DNA from: Acidobacteriota bacterium
GTDB taxonomy: Bacteria; Acidobacteriota; Thermoanaerobaculia; Multivoradales; Multivoraceae
Length of the DNA: 64,000 bases
Direction: 5' to 3'
Assembly (NCBI GenBank): GCA_029263415.1
Contig: JAJCXN010000046.1
Coordinates: 62,001 to 126,000 of the forward strand
Both the position numbers and the translations under genes were made by a program. Shown piece after piece: positions 22,019 through 31,777 of the stretch. The notes under the pieces were generated by a model that saw only the letters and a list, made by a program, of their open reading frames with translations, searched no databases and was not told the origin of the DNA. Positions within the stretch are counted from its first letter, which is position 1. The number at the start of each line of letters is the position of its first letter.

Positions 22019-22238
22019 TAGTCCAGCGCAAACGGAGCCGATTCCGTCGATCCGTGACCAACAGGCCCAACGGTTCAAGCGTCTGTTCGGCTGGAGCTTC
22101 TTGGGCTCGCTGATGGTGGTGGTCGCCTTCTATTGGACGCTGCCCAACATCAGGCTGGCGCTCAGCTTCCTTGGCCTGATGACCGTCATGTCCGGCTTCC
22201 TAGCCGCCTACTACGCCATGCTGCGGGTGGAACGCTAG
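22011..22238 (+). CDS. Small two-helix membrane protein, 75 aa
   Basis: The ATG at 22011 overlaps the end of the VWFA gene by 8 nt, which implies coupled translation. After a polar N-terminus rich in Gln and Arg come two hydrophobic helices (about 27-44 and 48-68; GSLMVVVAFYWTLPNIRLAL and LSFLGLMTVMSGFLAAYYAM) and a short charged tail (RVER). No family recognised. An accessory or anchoring role for the VWFA or kinase-like neighbour is inferred from position only. Confidence 0.7.
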   Translation: MADSPAQTEPIPSIRDQQAQRFKRLFGWSFLGSLMVVVAFYWTLPNIRLALSFLGLMTVMSGFLAAYYAMLRVER

Positions 22239-22324
22239 GCTTTCACCGCGCCTATCGCTTCGAGTCGTCTTCTAGTTCCGCGGGTAACAACCAGCACAAG
22301 CGATATCCTTGTGCTCGAAAGCTC

Positions 22325-22927
22325 ATGTCTGACACCAACGAGATCACACGCCTGCTCTCCGCTCATGCCGGAGGCGACAAGGAAGCCATGCCGCTCCTGT
22401 TCGGAATGGTGTATGCCGATCTCAAGCGGCTCGCTCACAACCGGCGCGCGAGCGGACCTCGGTACGAAACTCTCGACACCACCGGCCTTGTGCATGAGGC
22501 ATACCTCAAGCTCGTCGGAGGCGAGGGAGCGGCCGGCGCCAACCGAGGCCATTTCTTCAACGTGGCGTCACAAACGATGCGCCAGGTGCTGGTGGACTAC
22601 GCGCGTGCACAGCTACGCGAGAAGCGCGGCGGCGGGGTCAAGGCCCAGCCGCTCGATGACGCTCAGGTCGCAACCAACCGTGAGGCCGAGACCATCGTCG
22701 CTATCGACCGCGCTCTCGAACGACTCGCAGTCGAATCCCCGCGCATGGCTAGGGTGTTCGAAGCCCGGTACTTCGCGGGGTTGAGCACCGAAGAGACTGG
22801 GCTCGCAGTCGGCGCCTCACAGAGAACGACCGAGCGCGACTGGTCAAACGCACGCAAATGGCTACGCAATGAGCTGGCTCAGGGCGGCCAGCCCGGCTCC
22901 ACGGAGCCCGCTGCTAGCCCACCCTGA
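22325..22927 (+). CDS. ECF-subfamily RNA polymerase sigma factor
   Basis: A 200 aa sigma-70 family regulator. Region 2 is visible in LFGMVYADLKRLAHNRRA ... LDTTGLVHEAYLKLVG, with HFFNVASQTMRQVLVDYAR as the region 2.3/2.4 segment, a combination typical of the ECF/Sig-70 subgroup common in Acidobacteriota and Planctomycetes. Region 4 includes the helix-turn-helix FAGLSTEETGLAVGASQRTTERDW. I chose the ATG at 22325; longer starts have no sigma-like sequence. No classical anti-sigma gene is adjacent. In other genomes this class is often found near kinases, which makes the kinase-like protein at 19060-20217 a candidate partner. The gene converges on the M1-like peptidase, with 4 nt between the stops. 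Confidence 0.9.
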   Translation: MSDTNEITRLLSAHAGGDKEAMPLLFGMVYADLKRLAHNRRASGPRYETLDTTGLVHEAYLKLVGGEGAAGANRGHFFNVASQTMRQVLVDYARAQLREKRGGGVKAQPLDDAQVATNREAETIVAIDRALERLAVESPRMARVFEARYFAGLSTEETGLAVGASQRTTERDWSNARKWLRNELAQGGQPGSTEPAASPP

Positions 22928-22931
22928 GTCT

Positions 22932-25322
22932 CTACTCAACGTTGGCTAGGACCGCTCGGCCCGGATTGAGTTCGACCTTGGTCGGCTTGGATGGCATGTT
23001 GAGTTCAAAGTGTTTGGTTGGCGCGTCAAGCATCAACAGCATGTCGCCTTGCTGGCCCCGGCCGAACTCGGCACGCAGCGGCACCGCCGTGCGAAAACCG
23101 TCTGGTACCTCCTGCTGCTCGACGTCGACAATCAGCACCCATTGATCGCCGTTCTGCTTGGTCGAGTGGCTCCACTTGAGCGTCGGGATGTCGTTGCTGT
23201 AGACAAACTGATCGATGAAGAACGGCCAATAGGACGAACCGGCGTGTTTCTGAATGACCGCGAGGAAATCTTCGGTGCGCACTTCCCCACCATGATGCGT
23301 TGCGACGAAGTCGCGCATGATCCTACGGAACAGATCGTCGTTCTTGGTCATGGTGCGCAGGATGCTGCGCAGTGAATGCATGACCAGAGCACCCTTGGTG
23401 TACGCCATGCTTTGATAGGCGGCAGGGTTCTCGGCGGTGCCGGATCGGTAGCCGTGCCCGATCGGTCCGATGCGCTCCCTACCTGCTTTGTTGAGCAATG
23501 CGAGGCCTGGCCGCGCGAAGGCGCCGAACAGCGATTTGATCGAACCGTTGATCTCGTCGTGGTAAGCCTGGACCATGTCTGCGACGATCTTGGGTCCCTT
23601 CTCTAGCGAGGCTTCAACGAACATCATGGCGGAGTACTGAGCGATCCCCTCAGAGAGCCACTGATCGCGATAGCTGGCCCAGGTTAGTTGGTGGCCCCAC
23701 CATTCGTGCGCGATCTCGTGAGCCAAGAAGGCCTCGGTGGCACCTGCCGAGGCTCCACCTCGATACTGGGCAATGCCGTCTGAGATGTGAATGAACCCCT
23801 CGCCAGCTTGGCCATGGCCTGAGGCGATGAAGGTCATGGTCAACTCATCGGCGCCGACTTTGGTGCCGAAGAGATTCTGGAAGAAGTTGACCGCGTTGAT
23901 CACATCCGGGGCCCACTGCGCGATCTTCTCTTTCGACATCGAACCGGCTTGGGTGCCAAACATGTGGATTTTCGGCAATCCCTCGTGCTCGAAGGTCTCC
24001 TGATGCGGCAGGCGGGCAATGGTGAAGGCCGCGGAGTCAACTGGCTGGTCGGTCTCCCAAACACTGACCACAGTTCGACCTTCCTTGCGCTGCTCGACCA
24101 ACTTTCCCATGGCACGGACATCGTAGTCCTTGCGATGGGTCACTTCGAGCCGGGTGGCATGGCTGTCTTGAAACCCGGAACCCACCGGGTTGGGGTACCA
24201 CGATCGCAACGAGGCGAAGTTGGCCATCTCGAGTTGGTAGTCAAAGCGCAGACTGATCTCTTCGTCTGCCGCCAACGACTCGTCGAGAACCACCGTCAGT
24301 GCGCTGTCGTACAACTCGTTCGGAACGGAGCGTGACAGCCCGCCAACATGAAAGCGCATGAACTCGACCGGCGAACCGCTAGCGTCCGTCACCGAGATCA
24401 CCTCGGCCCACGGCGTTAGGTTGAGCCTCAGCACGGAAACACCATTCGCCTTTGAACGAAATCTGCCGGTTGCCGAATACACGGCCTTGACCGGGTTCAC
24501 CTGACCCACGCCGCGAGCTCTACCTTTGCCAGGCTCAGTGACATCGACCTTGGCGTCGAGCGCGACCAGGCTCAAGAGATCGTCGGTCCATCTTGAGTTA
24601 GGGCTGCCGTCATCATTCCGCTGGTCGGGGCGATCAAGGCTCAACCAGCTTTCCGCCTGTCCTTCCTTGAGCTTGAACACGGTGATCTCTTCCGGCTCAC
24701 CTTCGTCGTACTGGAAGATCACCCTGCCGTACTCTTCAGTTTCGAACTCCGCTTGAACAAATCGATCGCCCGGGTTACGGAGGGCAGCAATCACTCGTGC
24801 ATCTGCGTCGGTTCTAGAATGCCGCAGCCAACCCTCCATCTCATCGGAGAATCTCGAGGTTTGCTTGAATGGTCCAGCTGCCGTCACCTCCGGCTCGACG
24901 CTAGCCAGCGCTTCGATGCCCACTCCGCGAAGAGTCATCGCCTTGAAATCGAAGCTCAGCCCTTCGATACCGGGATCCTCTGCAAACCGCCGGAGTTGGC
25001 GGAGCTCGGCCACGTGCTGAACGCCCAGCTGGAAGCGGCCAGAGCCGGAGAACAAGAGGCCCGTGCTTTGACCTGAGACCGGCTCCATCCAGCGCACCGT
25101 GCCGTCATCGAGAAAGAACCGCGCGTCGGCGACCTGCCATTGCATCCCTTCAGAGCCCAGGCTCTTTTCAGGACCAAGCAGCGACTCTTGCATGCGCAGG
25201 TACTCCCGCTTGCCCGGCCCTTGGGCCTCGGCCGACTGTGGCGTGAGCACCACAGCAACACACGCGAAGGCGATCGCCACCCCAGCGCCACTTAGATCCC
25301 GACTGGCTTTTCTCGACCGCAT
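22932..25322 (-). CDS. Secreted M1-like metallopeptidase
   Basis: A 796 aa exported protein with a signal peptide (GAGVAIAFACVAVVLTPQSAEA). The gluzincin zinc site is HEIAHEWWGH with the third ligand Glu in QWLSEGIAQYSAMM. The region where classical M1 aminopeptidases carry GxMEN reads GHGQAGEGFIHIS, so the exopeptidase recognition loop is changed, as in other M1-like proteins of this lineage. The first 330 residues are unassigned beta-rich sequence. It probably works in the periplasm or outside the cell; whether it is an aminopeptidase or endopeptidase cannot be decided from sequence. It is divergent from the GAF gene across 463 nt. Confidence 0.88.
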   Translation of the reverse strand: MRSRKASRDLSGAGVAIAFACVAVVLTPQSAEAQGPGKREYLRMQESLLGPEKSLGSEGMQWQVADARFFLDDGTVRWMEPVSGQSTGLLFSGSGRFQLGVQHVAELRQLRRFAEDPGIEGLSFDFKAMTLRGVGIEALASVEPEVTAAGPFKQTSRFSDEMEGWLRHSRTDADARVIAALRNPGDRFVQAEFETEEYGRVIFQYDEGEPEEITVFKLKEGQAESWLSLDRPDQRNDDGSPNSRWTDDLLSLVALDAKVDVTEPGKGRARGVGQVNPVKAVYSATGRFRSKANGVSVLRLNLTPWAEVISVTDASGSPVEFMRFHVGGLSRSVPNELYDSALTVVLDESLAADEEISLRFDYQLEMANFASLRSWYPNPVGSGFQDSHATRLEVTHRKDYDVRAMGKLVEQRKEGRTVVSVWETDQPVDSAAFTIARLPHQETFEHEGLPKIHMFGTQAGSMSKEKIAQWAPDVINAVNFFQNLFGTKVGADELTMTFIASGHGQAGEGFIHISDGIAQYRGGASAGATEAFLAHEIAHEWWGHQLTWASYRDQWLSEGIAQYSAMMFVEASLEKGPKIVADMVQAYHDEINGSIKSLFGAFARPGLALLNKAGRERIGPIGHGYRSGTAENPAAYQSMAYTKGALVMHSLRSILRTMTKNDDLFRRIMRDFVATHHGGEVRTEDFLAVIQKHAGSSYWPFFIDQFVYSNDIPTLKWSHSTKQNGDQWVLIVDVEQQEVPDGFRTAVPLRAEFGRGQQGDMLLMLDAPTKHFELNMPSKPTKVELNPGRAVLANVE

Positions 25323-25785
25323 TTTTATTGTGCCTCTATTTGATGGTCCGCTAGCTGGGCCTTAGGTCATCTTCGCATCAGTACTGAATCTATCCGTCTA
25401 TTGCAATAGCCCTTGAGACACATCCAAAAGTGGTCAGTTTTGGTTATGGCTCTTTGACACTGAGTGACAACTATTGGAAGCTCCGTGCCTCAGGAGTGTA
25501 CAAACTGCGAACCAACGGGACCAGAAGCCTTGGAACGGACCTTGCAAACCACGAAACACCACCGTCTTAGCAAACCTCGCGTTGGGCCTGCGGTCCAACC
25601 TCGACTCGGAGCGACTGTTCGAGTGCCCGATCGCCTGCTGAAACCGGAGAGGCTTCATTCATTCTTGCCCGGTTGACCTTTGACCGTGAAGCACCTTAGC
25701 CTCATTTGCAATTGAGAGCTGGTCGCGGCTCTGCTTTGTTTGGGGTCCAGCCACGAACTGCTTGAGTCAAACCTAGGATTCAAAC
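25323..25785. other. Divergent intergenic region, 463 nt
   Basis: No gene, RNA or repeat recognised. It is slightly AT-richer than the surroundings near 25325-25460 and must hold the promoters of the M1-like peptidase (minus) and the GAF protein (plus). TTTGACA at 25451-25457 resembles a -35 box but has no good -10 partner. Confidence 0.5.
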
Positions 25786-26607
25786 ATGGACTTACAAAGC
25801 GTAGAACGCCGGCAGACCGGCTTGGTGCAGTTCTTGATCATTGTGATCATGCTGACCCTGGCTGCCATCATGGTCTTGGCGTACCAAGTTCAAACCAGCC
25901 GCTACATCCCGATGCTGGCTCTGGTGGCGCTCTCGGCCTGTCTCTATGCTGCGGTGCAGGAACGCAAACTCCGAGCGCTCCACGATGCCACCGAGCAAAC
26001 ACTCGATACAAAGGTGCGAGTGATGGATCGCATGGGCGATCGACTGCGGGAAGAAAGCGCGAAAACCCAGAAACTCGGCACTAAGCTCGACGAGCTGACC
26101 AAGCTGTACCGCGCGATCAGCGCGGTCAACGCAGTGGACGACCCCGAAGCGACCTACGAGGTGGTGGTCCGCGCCGCCATCCAACTAGTCAACGCAGATA
26201 CCGGATCTCTTATGCTGCTGGATCGCACGGGTCAACAGTTGTATATCCGTAGCGCCACTGGCCGACCCGAAGCCGCGGTCGCTAGCCTTCGGCCGCGCAA
26301 GCTCGGCGAAGGAGTTTCCGGTTGGGTTGCCGAGAATGGACAATCAGTACTGCTCACCGGAGAGGCGGAGGACGACGACCGCTTCACCAATACGATCTCG
26401 GACACCGGGATCGAGGTGTCCTTATCGGTGCCACTGACACACGCACATCAGGTGCTGGGTGTCCTGAATCTCGGGGTCGCCGAAGCTGATGGCGGCGACG
26501 ATAGTCGGAGCCTGGGCGAGGCGGACATGAGCTTGGCAAACATCTTCGCCCAGCACGCCGCGGTGACGGTACTACGAGCACAGTTGTTGGAGGAGAGAGA
26601 CGGCTAG
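25786..26607 (+). CDS. Membrane-anchored GAF-domain protein
   Basis: A 273 aa protein with two N-terminal transmembrane helices (about 12-33 and 37-56), a charged helical linker likely to form a coiled coil (about 57-105), and one cytosolic GAF domain (about 110-270) with the usual features (DTGSLMLLDRTGQQLYIRSATG, GEGVSGWVAENGQ, VLGVLNLG). No kinase, cyclase or output domain follows, so it may act through protein contacts or as a ligand sensor. The ligand is unknown. ilvD follows on the same strand after 75 nt, probably with its own control. Confidence 0.85.
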   Translation: MDLQSVERRQTGLVQFLIIVIMLTLAAIMVLAYQVQTSRYIPMLALVALSACLYAAVQERKLRALHDATEQTLDTKVRVMDRMGDRLREESAKTQKLGTKLDELTKLYRAISAVNAVDDPEATYEVVVRAAIQLVNADTGSLMLLDRTGQQLYIRSATGRPEAAVASLRPRKLGEGVSGWVAENGQSVLLTGEAEDDDRFTNTISDTGIEVSLSVPLTHAHQVLGVLNLGVAEADGGDDSRSLGEADMSLANIFAQHAAVTVLRAQLLEERDG

Positions 26608-26682
26608 GCGGTGCTCTCATCAGCGCCGAAAAGGTGAATACAATCACGTCCTCCTTTGACCCGATACCTTTGCGAGACTGTG

Positions 26683-28392
26683 ATGTCTGATTCTTCCTCC
26701 GTCCAACTCAACCGCTACTCCTCTCGGATCACTCAAGTCCGCTCGCAAGGCGCGTCGCAAGCGATGCTGCATGCAACCGGCCTTGACCAGGACGATCTCG
26801 CGAAGGCGCAGGTCGGGATTGCGTCGGTCTGGTACGAGGGCAATCCGTGCAACATGCACTTGCTGGACCTAGCAGCGGAGGTGAAGGCCGGTGTCGAGGG
26901 GGCCGGACTAGTCGGATATCGGTTCAATACCGTCGGTGTCTCCGACGGAATCTCCATGGGCACCGACGGGATGAGCTACTCGCTCCAGTCTCGCGACCTG
27001 ATCGCCGATTCAATCGAGACCGTGATGGGTGCGCAGTGGTACGACGCCAACGTGTCAATCCCCGGCTGTGACAAGAACATGCCCGGTTGCATCATGGCGA
27101 TGGCGCGCCTAGATCGGCCCGCGCTGATGGTCTACGGCGGCACCATCAAGCCAGGCTATCGTGGTGGCGAAGCACGCGAGGGCGCTGAAAAGCTCGATGT
27201 TATCTCCGCTTTCCAAAGCTACGGCGAAGCGCTGGCAGGAACCATCACCGAGGAAGAGCGGCAAGAGGTCGTTCGCTTTGCATGTCCCGGTGCCGGTGCT
27301 TGCGGCGGCATGTACACCGCCAACACCATGGCGTCTGCGATCGAAGCGATGGGCATGACCCTGCCTCATTCATCATCACTTCCGGCGACCGATCCTGGCA
27401 AGGCCCTTGAGTGCAGGCGCGCAGGAGCGGCGATCAAGCACCTGCTTGAGATCGACCTGCGACCATCGCAAATCATGACTCGAGCGGCCTTCGAGAATGC
27501 GATGGTGGTGGTCACGGTACTCGGCGGCTCCACCAACGCTGTGCTTCACCTCTTAGCGATGGCGCGGGCGGTCGGAGTCGAGCTTGAGATGGACGACTTT
27601 CAAGCGGTGTCCGATCGAACCCCGTTCCTCGCCGACCTCAAACCATCGGGACAGTTTGTGATGGAGGACCTGCACAAGGTGGGCGGCACACCGGCGGTAC
27701 TCAAATACTTGCTGGAGCATGGACTGATCGACGGCAGCTGCCTGACCGTCACCGGCAAGACGTTGGCCCAGAACCTGGAGACAGAGGCGCCGCTCACTCA
27801 GGGCCAGACCGTCATCCACTCGCTCGAGAACCCGATCAAGGAGAGCGGGCACATTCGGATCTTGCGTGGCAACCTTGCCCCGGAAGGCTCCGTCGCTAAG
27901 ATCACCGGCAAGGAAGGCCTCCACTTCGAGGGGCCGGCCAGAGTCTTCGACAGCGAGGAAGACATGCTTTCTGCACTCGAACAAGGGCAGATCGTCGCCG
28001 GCGATGTGCTGGTGATTCGATTCGAGGGTCCCAAGGGTGGCCCCGGCATGCCCGAGATGTTGACCCCAACATCAGCGGTCATGGGTGCTGGACTGGGCGA
28101 CAAGGTCGCGCTACTGACCGATGGACGATTCTCTGGAGGCTCGCACGGGTTCATCATCGGGCACGTAGCACCGGAAGCGCAGGAGGGTGGACCGATCGCG
28201 CTGGTCGAGGACGGCGACGCCATCCGCATCGACGCCGAGTCCAACTCGATCGACGTCCTGCTCGACGAAGAAGAGCTCGAGCGCCGAAGCAGCGCTTGGC
28301 AAGCACCACCACTCAAGGCAACCCGGGGCACTCTGCATCGCTACATCAAGACCGTGAGCAGCGCATCGTTGGGTTGCGTCACGGATGAGTAG
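26683..28392 (+). CDS. ilvD: Dihydroxy-acid dehydratase IlvD
   Basis: Dehydrates 2,3-dihydroxy-isovalerate and -methylvalerate to the 2-keto acids in valine, isoleucine and leucine synthesis; a cytosolic iron-sulfur enzyme. The 569 aa length fits the family. The cluster cysteines are in [17 protein letters not shown] and [14 protein letters not shown], and the C-terminal block [20 protein letters not shown] is the conserved catalytic region. I chose the ATG at 26683 (MSDSSSVQL); a TTG at 26656 would add nine residues without family similarity. The S9 peptidase gene overlaps its end by 8 nt, so the two are probably co-transcribed although functionally unrelated. Confidence 0.96.
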   Translation: MSDSSSVQLNRYSSRITQVRSQGASQAMLHATGLDQDDLAKAQVGIASVWYEGNPCNMHLLDLAAEVKAGVEGAGLVGYRFNTVGVSDGISMGTDGMSYSLQSRDLIADSIETVMGAQWYDANVSIPGCDKNMPGCIMAMARLDRPALMVYGGTIKPGYRGGEAREGAEKLDVISAFQSYGEALAGTITEEERQEVVRFACPGAGACGGMYTANTMASAIEAMGMTLPHSSSLPATDPGKALECRRAGAAIKHLLEIDLRPSQIMTRAAFENAMVVVTVLGGSTNAVLHLLAMARAVGVELEMDDFQAVSDRTPFLADLKPSGQFVMEDLHKVGGTPAVLKYLLEHGLIDGSCLTVTGKTLAQNLETEAPLTQGQTVIHSLENPIKESGHIRILRGNLAPEGSVAKITGKEGLHFEGPARVFDSEEDMLSALEQGQIVAGDVLVIRFEGPKGGPGMPEMLTPTSAVMGAGLGDKVALLTDGRFSGGSHGFIIGHVAPEAQEGGPIALVEDGDAIRIDAESNSIDVLLDEEELERRSSAWQAPPLKATRGTLHRYIKTVSSASLGCVTDE

Positions 28393-30448
28393 CCTCGCGC
28401 CCGCCGAGATTCTGAGCGCACAGGAGGTCGCTCGAACGGGCATCAGGCGTTCCGATGTATCAGTCGCCAACGGCACCGTCTATTGGCTGGAGCGACGGCC
28501 TCGAGAACAAGGACGCAGCGTCATCGTACGCTCGCATCCAACCCTCCATGGCACCAGCCTAGAGTCCAGGCACAAGACCGATGTCGTCTCGACCAAACGC
28601 AACGTCAGATCAGTGGCGCACGAGTACGGCGGTGCCTGCTACGTCGCCCTGCGAAAAACAGATGCTCAACCCGGTGAACGGCTCGTCTTCACCGACTACC
28701 CAACGCGCTCTATCTTTCTAAGCAACGGACCCACAGAAGCTCTCGCAGGGGGCCCGTCACCTGCAGAAGAGACAGAGCTGGTCCTGCTGGAGGACATGCA
28801 CAGCGCCTACGCCGACTTCATCGACGACAGCACGCGCGATCGCGTGATCTGCGTCCGCGAACACTACCCGCCTGACACCGATGGCAAAACGCAAGAACCG
28901 ATCGCTTCGATCGTCGCGATCTCCCTCACGGGCCAACAAAGCGAAGCCGAACTCCTGATCGATAGCCGAGATATCGACCATGACTTTCTCTCGACTCCGC
29001 GCGTCTCGCCCGACGGGCGCAGGCTGGCGTGTTTGGCTTGGCGCCATCCCAACATGCCCTGGAATGAAAGCGAGTTGTGGATCGCCGACCTTGATGCTGC
29101 AGGCCGTTGCTCCAAAGCACGCAAGCTCGCAGGCGGTGATGGAATCTCCATCTTTCAGCCTGGGTTCTCGCCAGACGGGACCTTGCATTACGTCAGCGAC
29201 CAAACTGGCTGGTGGAACATCTATCGCCTCAGCAGCGAGCATGCCGACGCTAAGAACCTGACCCCACTGCAGACCGAGTTCGCCCTTCCGCAATGGGTCT
29301 TCGGCATGTCGACCTATGCAATCCCCCGCGACGACTTGCTGGTTGCGATCGGCACCAGTGGTGGCACCTGGAAACACGGCTGGCTCGATCCAACGCTCGC
29401 GAATCCCGAGTGGCACGCAGCGAACGGCGACCACGAAGGACCAACCCTCACCTGGTTCGACTCGGTCGCCGCGGACAGCGAGTGCATCGCGATGCTGGCC
29501 GCAGGTCCGCACACTCTTCCAGGCGTGCTGGCCTGGTCAACCGAAGCGTTCGCAACTCGCTCAGCGATCACTTCTCCGCTCGACGTCGACGCGCCAAGGT
29601 TCGAGGGGCTTGAATACGTATCGATTGCAGTCGGCACCCCGATCGAGTTCGATAGCCCCCACGCTCTAGGCCCCAGCCTTGGTTCTCCTCGAGCGTCGCG
29701 CAGATGTCACGCCTTCTACTATCCGCCAGCACAAGGCACTGCTGCAGAGGGCCACATCGCTCCCCCACTGATCGTCAGATCACACGGCGGCCCCACCGGC
29801 GCGACCGACAACGCACTTGATCCAGCGATTCAATTCTGGACCTCGAGAGGCTTCGCGATCGCCGACGTGAACTACGGCGGCAGCACCGGTTACGGCACCG
29901 ACTATCGGCGTTCGCTTGACGGAAAATGGGGTGTCGTTGACGTTGAGGATTGCGCAGCAGCCGCCCTCTTTCTAGTGGATCAGGGCCTCGCCGATCGCGA
30001 CCGTCTGATCATTCGCGGCGGCAGCGCTGGCGGCTACACCACGCTTGCTGCTCTCACCTTCACCGACACCTTCTGCGCTGGTGCCAGCCTCTATGGCATC
30101 GGCGATCTCGAGACCCTCGCACGCGACACTCACAAGTTCGAATCGCTCTACCTCGATCGACTGATCGGTCCTTACCCAGATGAGCGCGAACTCTACCGTA
30201 GTCGATCACCGATCCACTCGGCGCAGCATCTGTCGTGTCCCGTGATCTTCTTTCAGGGCTCAGAAGACAAGGTCGTTCCACCCAACCAGAGCGAAACGAT
30301 GTACCAGGCACTCAAGTCCAAAGGGCTTGCGACCGAGTACGTGCTCTTCGAAGGAGAGGGCCACGGGTTCAGACGCGCCGAAAACATCATCACCGCTTTA
30401 GAACGCGAGCTCGCGTTCTACCAGCAGAACCTCAGTGAGGAACCGTGA
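28385..30448 (+). CDS. S9 family serine peptidase (acylaminoacyl-peptidase/prolyl-oligopeptidase type)
   Basis: A 687 aa enzyme: an N-terminal seven-blade propeller with TolB/WD-like repeats ([35 protein letters not shown]; partial) and a C-terminal alpha/beta-hydrolase domain. The catalytic triad is visible: Ser547 in RGGSAGGYT, Asp628 in GSEDKVVPP and His660 in GEGHGFR. There is no signal peptide, so it is probably cytosolic, clearing short or acylated peptides. It starts 8 nt inside the end of ilvD. A dipeptidyl-peptidase specificity is possible; the sequence does not decide. Confidence 0.92.
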   Translation: MSSLAPAEILSAQEVARTGIRRSDVSVANGTVYWLERRPREQGRSVIVRSHPTLHGTSLESRHKTDVVSTKRNVRSVAHEYGGACYVALRKTDAQPGERLVFTDYPTRSIFLSNGPTEALAGGPSPAEETELVLLEDMHSAYADFIDDSTRDRVICVREHYPPDTDGKTQEPIASIVAISLTGQQSEAELLIDSRDIDHDFLSTPRVSPDGRRLACLAWRHPNMPWNESELWIADLDAAGRCSKARKLAGGDGISIFQPGFSPDGTLHYVSDQTGWWNIYRLSSEHADAKNLTPLQTEFALPQWVFGMSTYAIPRDDLLVAIGTSGGTWKHGWLDPTLANPEWHAANGDHEGPTLTWFDSVAADSECIAMLAAGPHTLPGVLAWSTEAFATRSAITSPLDVDAPRFEGLEYVSIAVGTPIEFDSPHALGPSLGSPRASRRCHAFYYPPAQGTAAEGHIAPPLIVRSHGGPTGATDNALDPAIQFWTSRGFAIADVNYGGSTGYGTDYRRSLDGKWGVVDVEDCAAAALFLVDQGLADRDRLIIRGGSAGGYTTLAALTFTDTFCAGASLYGIGDLETLARDTHKFESLYLDRLIGPYPDERELYRSRSPIHSAQHLSCPVIFFQGSEDKVVPPNQSETMYQALKSKGLATEYVLFEGEGHGFRRAENIITALERELAFYQQNLSEEP

Positions 30449-30547
30449 CACCTCCGGGATCACGTTGAACAAATCAAGAGTGGTAGCTTCGCCGATGCAG
30501 GCGGTGCACGCCTCGACATCCCAACAACTCAAGAGTGAGAAACACCT

Positions 30548-30877
30548 ATGAGCGATACCGCAAGTCAAGTCGGTGAGATCTTCGAGCACATGCCGTCAAA
30601 ACTGAACGCCAGCACGGCCGCGGGTATGAACAGCGTCATCCAGTACGACCTGGGTGGTGACGGTGGCGGCGTCTATCACTGCAAGATCAGCGACGGAGCC
30701 TGTGAAGTCGGAGAAGGCGCGCACGACGCCCCCGACATGACCGTCAGCATGGAGGCCGCAGACTTCGTCTCGATGATCGGTGGCGATCTTGACGGCATGG
30801 CCGCTTTCATGAGTGGCAAACTGCGTGTCAGCGGTGACATGGGCCTAGCTATGAAAATGCAGAGCCTGTTCACCTAG
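30548..30877 (+). CDS. SCP2 sterol-transfer-family protein
   Basis: A 109 aa single-domain protein of the SCP-2 fold: IFEHMPSKLNASTAAGMNSVIQYDL (quoted in part) opens the domain, DAPDMTVSMEAADFVSMIGG is the typical central block, and MAAFMSGKLRVSGDMGLAMKMQ is the C-terminal helix and strand. It probably binds a fatty acyl chain or other lipid in the cytosol. Its stop codon is part of the first of three tandem 25-nt hairpin repeats. Confidence 0.86.
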   Translation: MSDTASQVGEIFEHMPSKLNASTAAGMNSVIQYDLGGDGGGVYHCKISDGACEVGEGAHDAPDMTVSMEAADFVSMIGGDLDGMAAFMSGKLRVSGDMGLAMKMQSLFT

Positions 30878-30947
30878 GGGGCTTACAGCCCCTCTGACCT
30901 AGGGGGCCTACAGCCCCTCTGACCTAGGGGGCTTACAGCCCCTCTGA
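30873..30947. repeat. Three tandem 25-nt repeats, each able to form a hairpin
   Basis: Units at 30873-30897, 30898-30922 and 30923-30947 contain CCTAGGGGGCTTACAGCCCC; the middle unit has one T-to-C change. In each, AGGGG(G)C and GCCCCT can pair around TTACA with one bulged G. The array separates two convergent genes, and the first unit supplies the TAG stop of the SCP2 gene. A bidirectional terminator role is plausible but lacks T-runs. Confidence 0.85.
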
Positions 30948-30967
30948 CCTAAGCTCCACTTGAGGCG

Positions 30968-31777
30968 CTAGCCAAGCAGCGGCTTACCTGCCATGGCCTG
31001 CAGGTACGCCGCAACGGTAACCAGCCCCCAAGCTAGAGCGAACATCGAGATCGCGAACTGCGCCTTTCCGCCGCGTAGCCCGGTCGCCGTGAGCAGAAAG
31101 AACGCAAAGAGCGGCACCCCTTGCATCGCGTGCAATCCCAACGCGTGCGCCACCCGCAGATCGCCAGCCTCGCTGGAAAAATTGACCAGCGGTAGCCCCG
31201 GCCCCCCGTCTGCCGCTCCCACCGTGTGCCCTTGATTGGACACCAGGGCGCCGCCCACGGCGCTACCGACCAAGAACAGCACCATGCCGAGGCGCACCCC
31301 AAGCAGGTACTCCTTGGACAACTTGGCCTGTGCCTTCCATAGCAACGCACCGGCGAGCACCACGGCACATACCGTGTTGATCGCAATGAAGGTCCCCATT
31401 AGGCTGAACATTGCGATGCCCAACGCATCCTCGACGTTGTAGTGCGACAGGGTTCCACGCAGCGACTGCAGCGTGATCGGAATGATCTCCACGGCCATGC
31501 TGATCGTGACAAGCCAAGCCAGCACCCTCGCCATCTTCGAACTCTGGATGTAGGCGAGAAACCAAGCAAACGTCCACGAGTAGATCCCGATCGACACGGC
31601 GAACTTGAAGGGTTTGATCAAGCGATCAATCCCCAGCACCACGCCATCGTCAAACGGCATCGCGATCAGCAACAGGCCGCCGAGGATCAGATGCGCGAGG
31701 CCGGTCCAATAAAGAACCGTCGAGCGCCGCCGAACCTCTGCCGCCAAACCGCTGAGCGAGAGCGTCGACTCGCTCAC
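30968..31777 (-). CDS. Six-TM integral membrane protein of unknown function
   Basis: A 269 aa polytopic membrane protein with about six to seven hydrophobic helices (for example LAHLILGGLLLIAMPF, YSWTFAWFLAYI, IAINTVCAVVLAGALLW, VPLFAFFLLTATGLRG). No catalytic motif is obvious, though a few conserved-looking polar residues sit in helices (NQGHTVG, RVAHALGLHAMQGVP). The GTG start at 31777 overlaps the TGA of the ABA4-like gene by the 4-nt GTGA, so the two are translated together. I do not recognise the family. Histidines in HALGLHAMQG could bind a cofactor, which is speculation. Confidence 0.72.
   Translation of the reverse strand: MSESTLSLSGLAAEVRRRSTVLYWTGLAHLILGGLLLIAMPFDDGVVLGIDRLIKPFKFAVSIGIYSWTFAWFLAYIQSSKMARVLAWLVTISMAVEIIPITLQSLRGTLSHYNVEDALGIAMFSLMGTFIAINTVCAVVLAGALLWKAQAKLSKEYLLGVRLGMVLFLVGSAVGGALVSNQGHTVGAADGGPGLPLVNFSSEAGDLRVAHALGLHAMQGVPLFAFFLLTATGLRGGKAQFAISMFALAWGLVTVAAYLQAMAGKPLLG

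Noticed and set aside
22133-22324. Longer N-terminus for the ECF sigma factor
   Set aside because: The in-frame extension overlaps the 75-aa membrane gene and has no sigma-factor sequence; the ATG at 22325 starts the conserved part.
25323-25785. tRNA or other RNA gene in the largest intergenic regions, including a tRNA-Sec
   Set aside because: I looked for cloverleaf-like arms and CCA-type ends in the gaps at 7833-8152, 25323-25785, 46504-46881 and 63576-64000 and saw none.
30873-30947. CRISPR array
   Set aside because: The 25-nt units are directly adjacent with no spacers, there are only three, and no cas genes are near.
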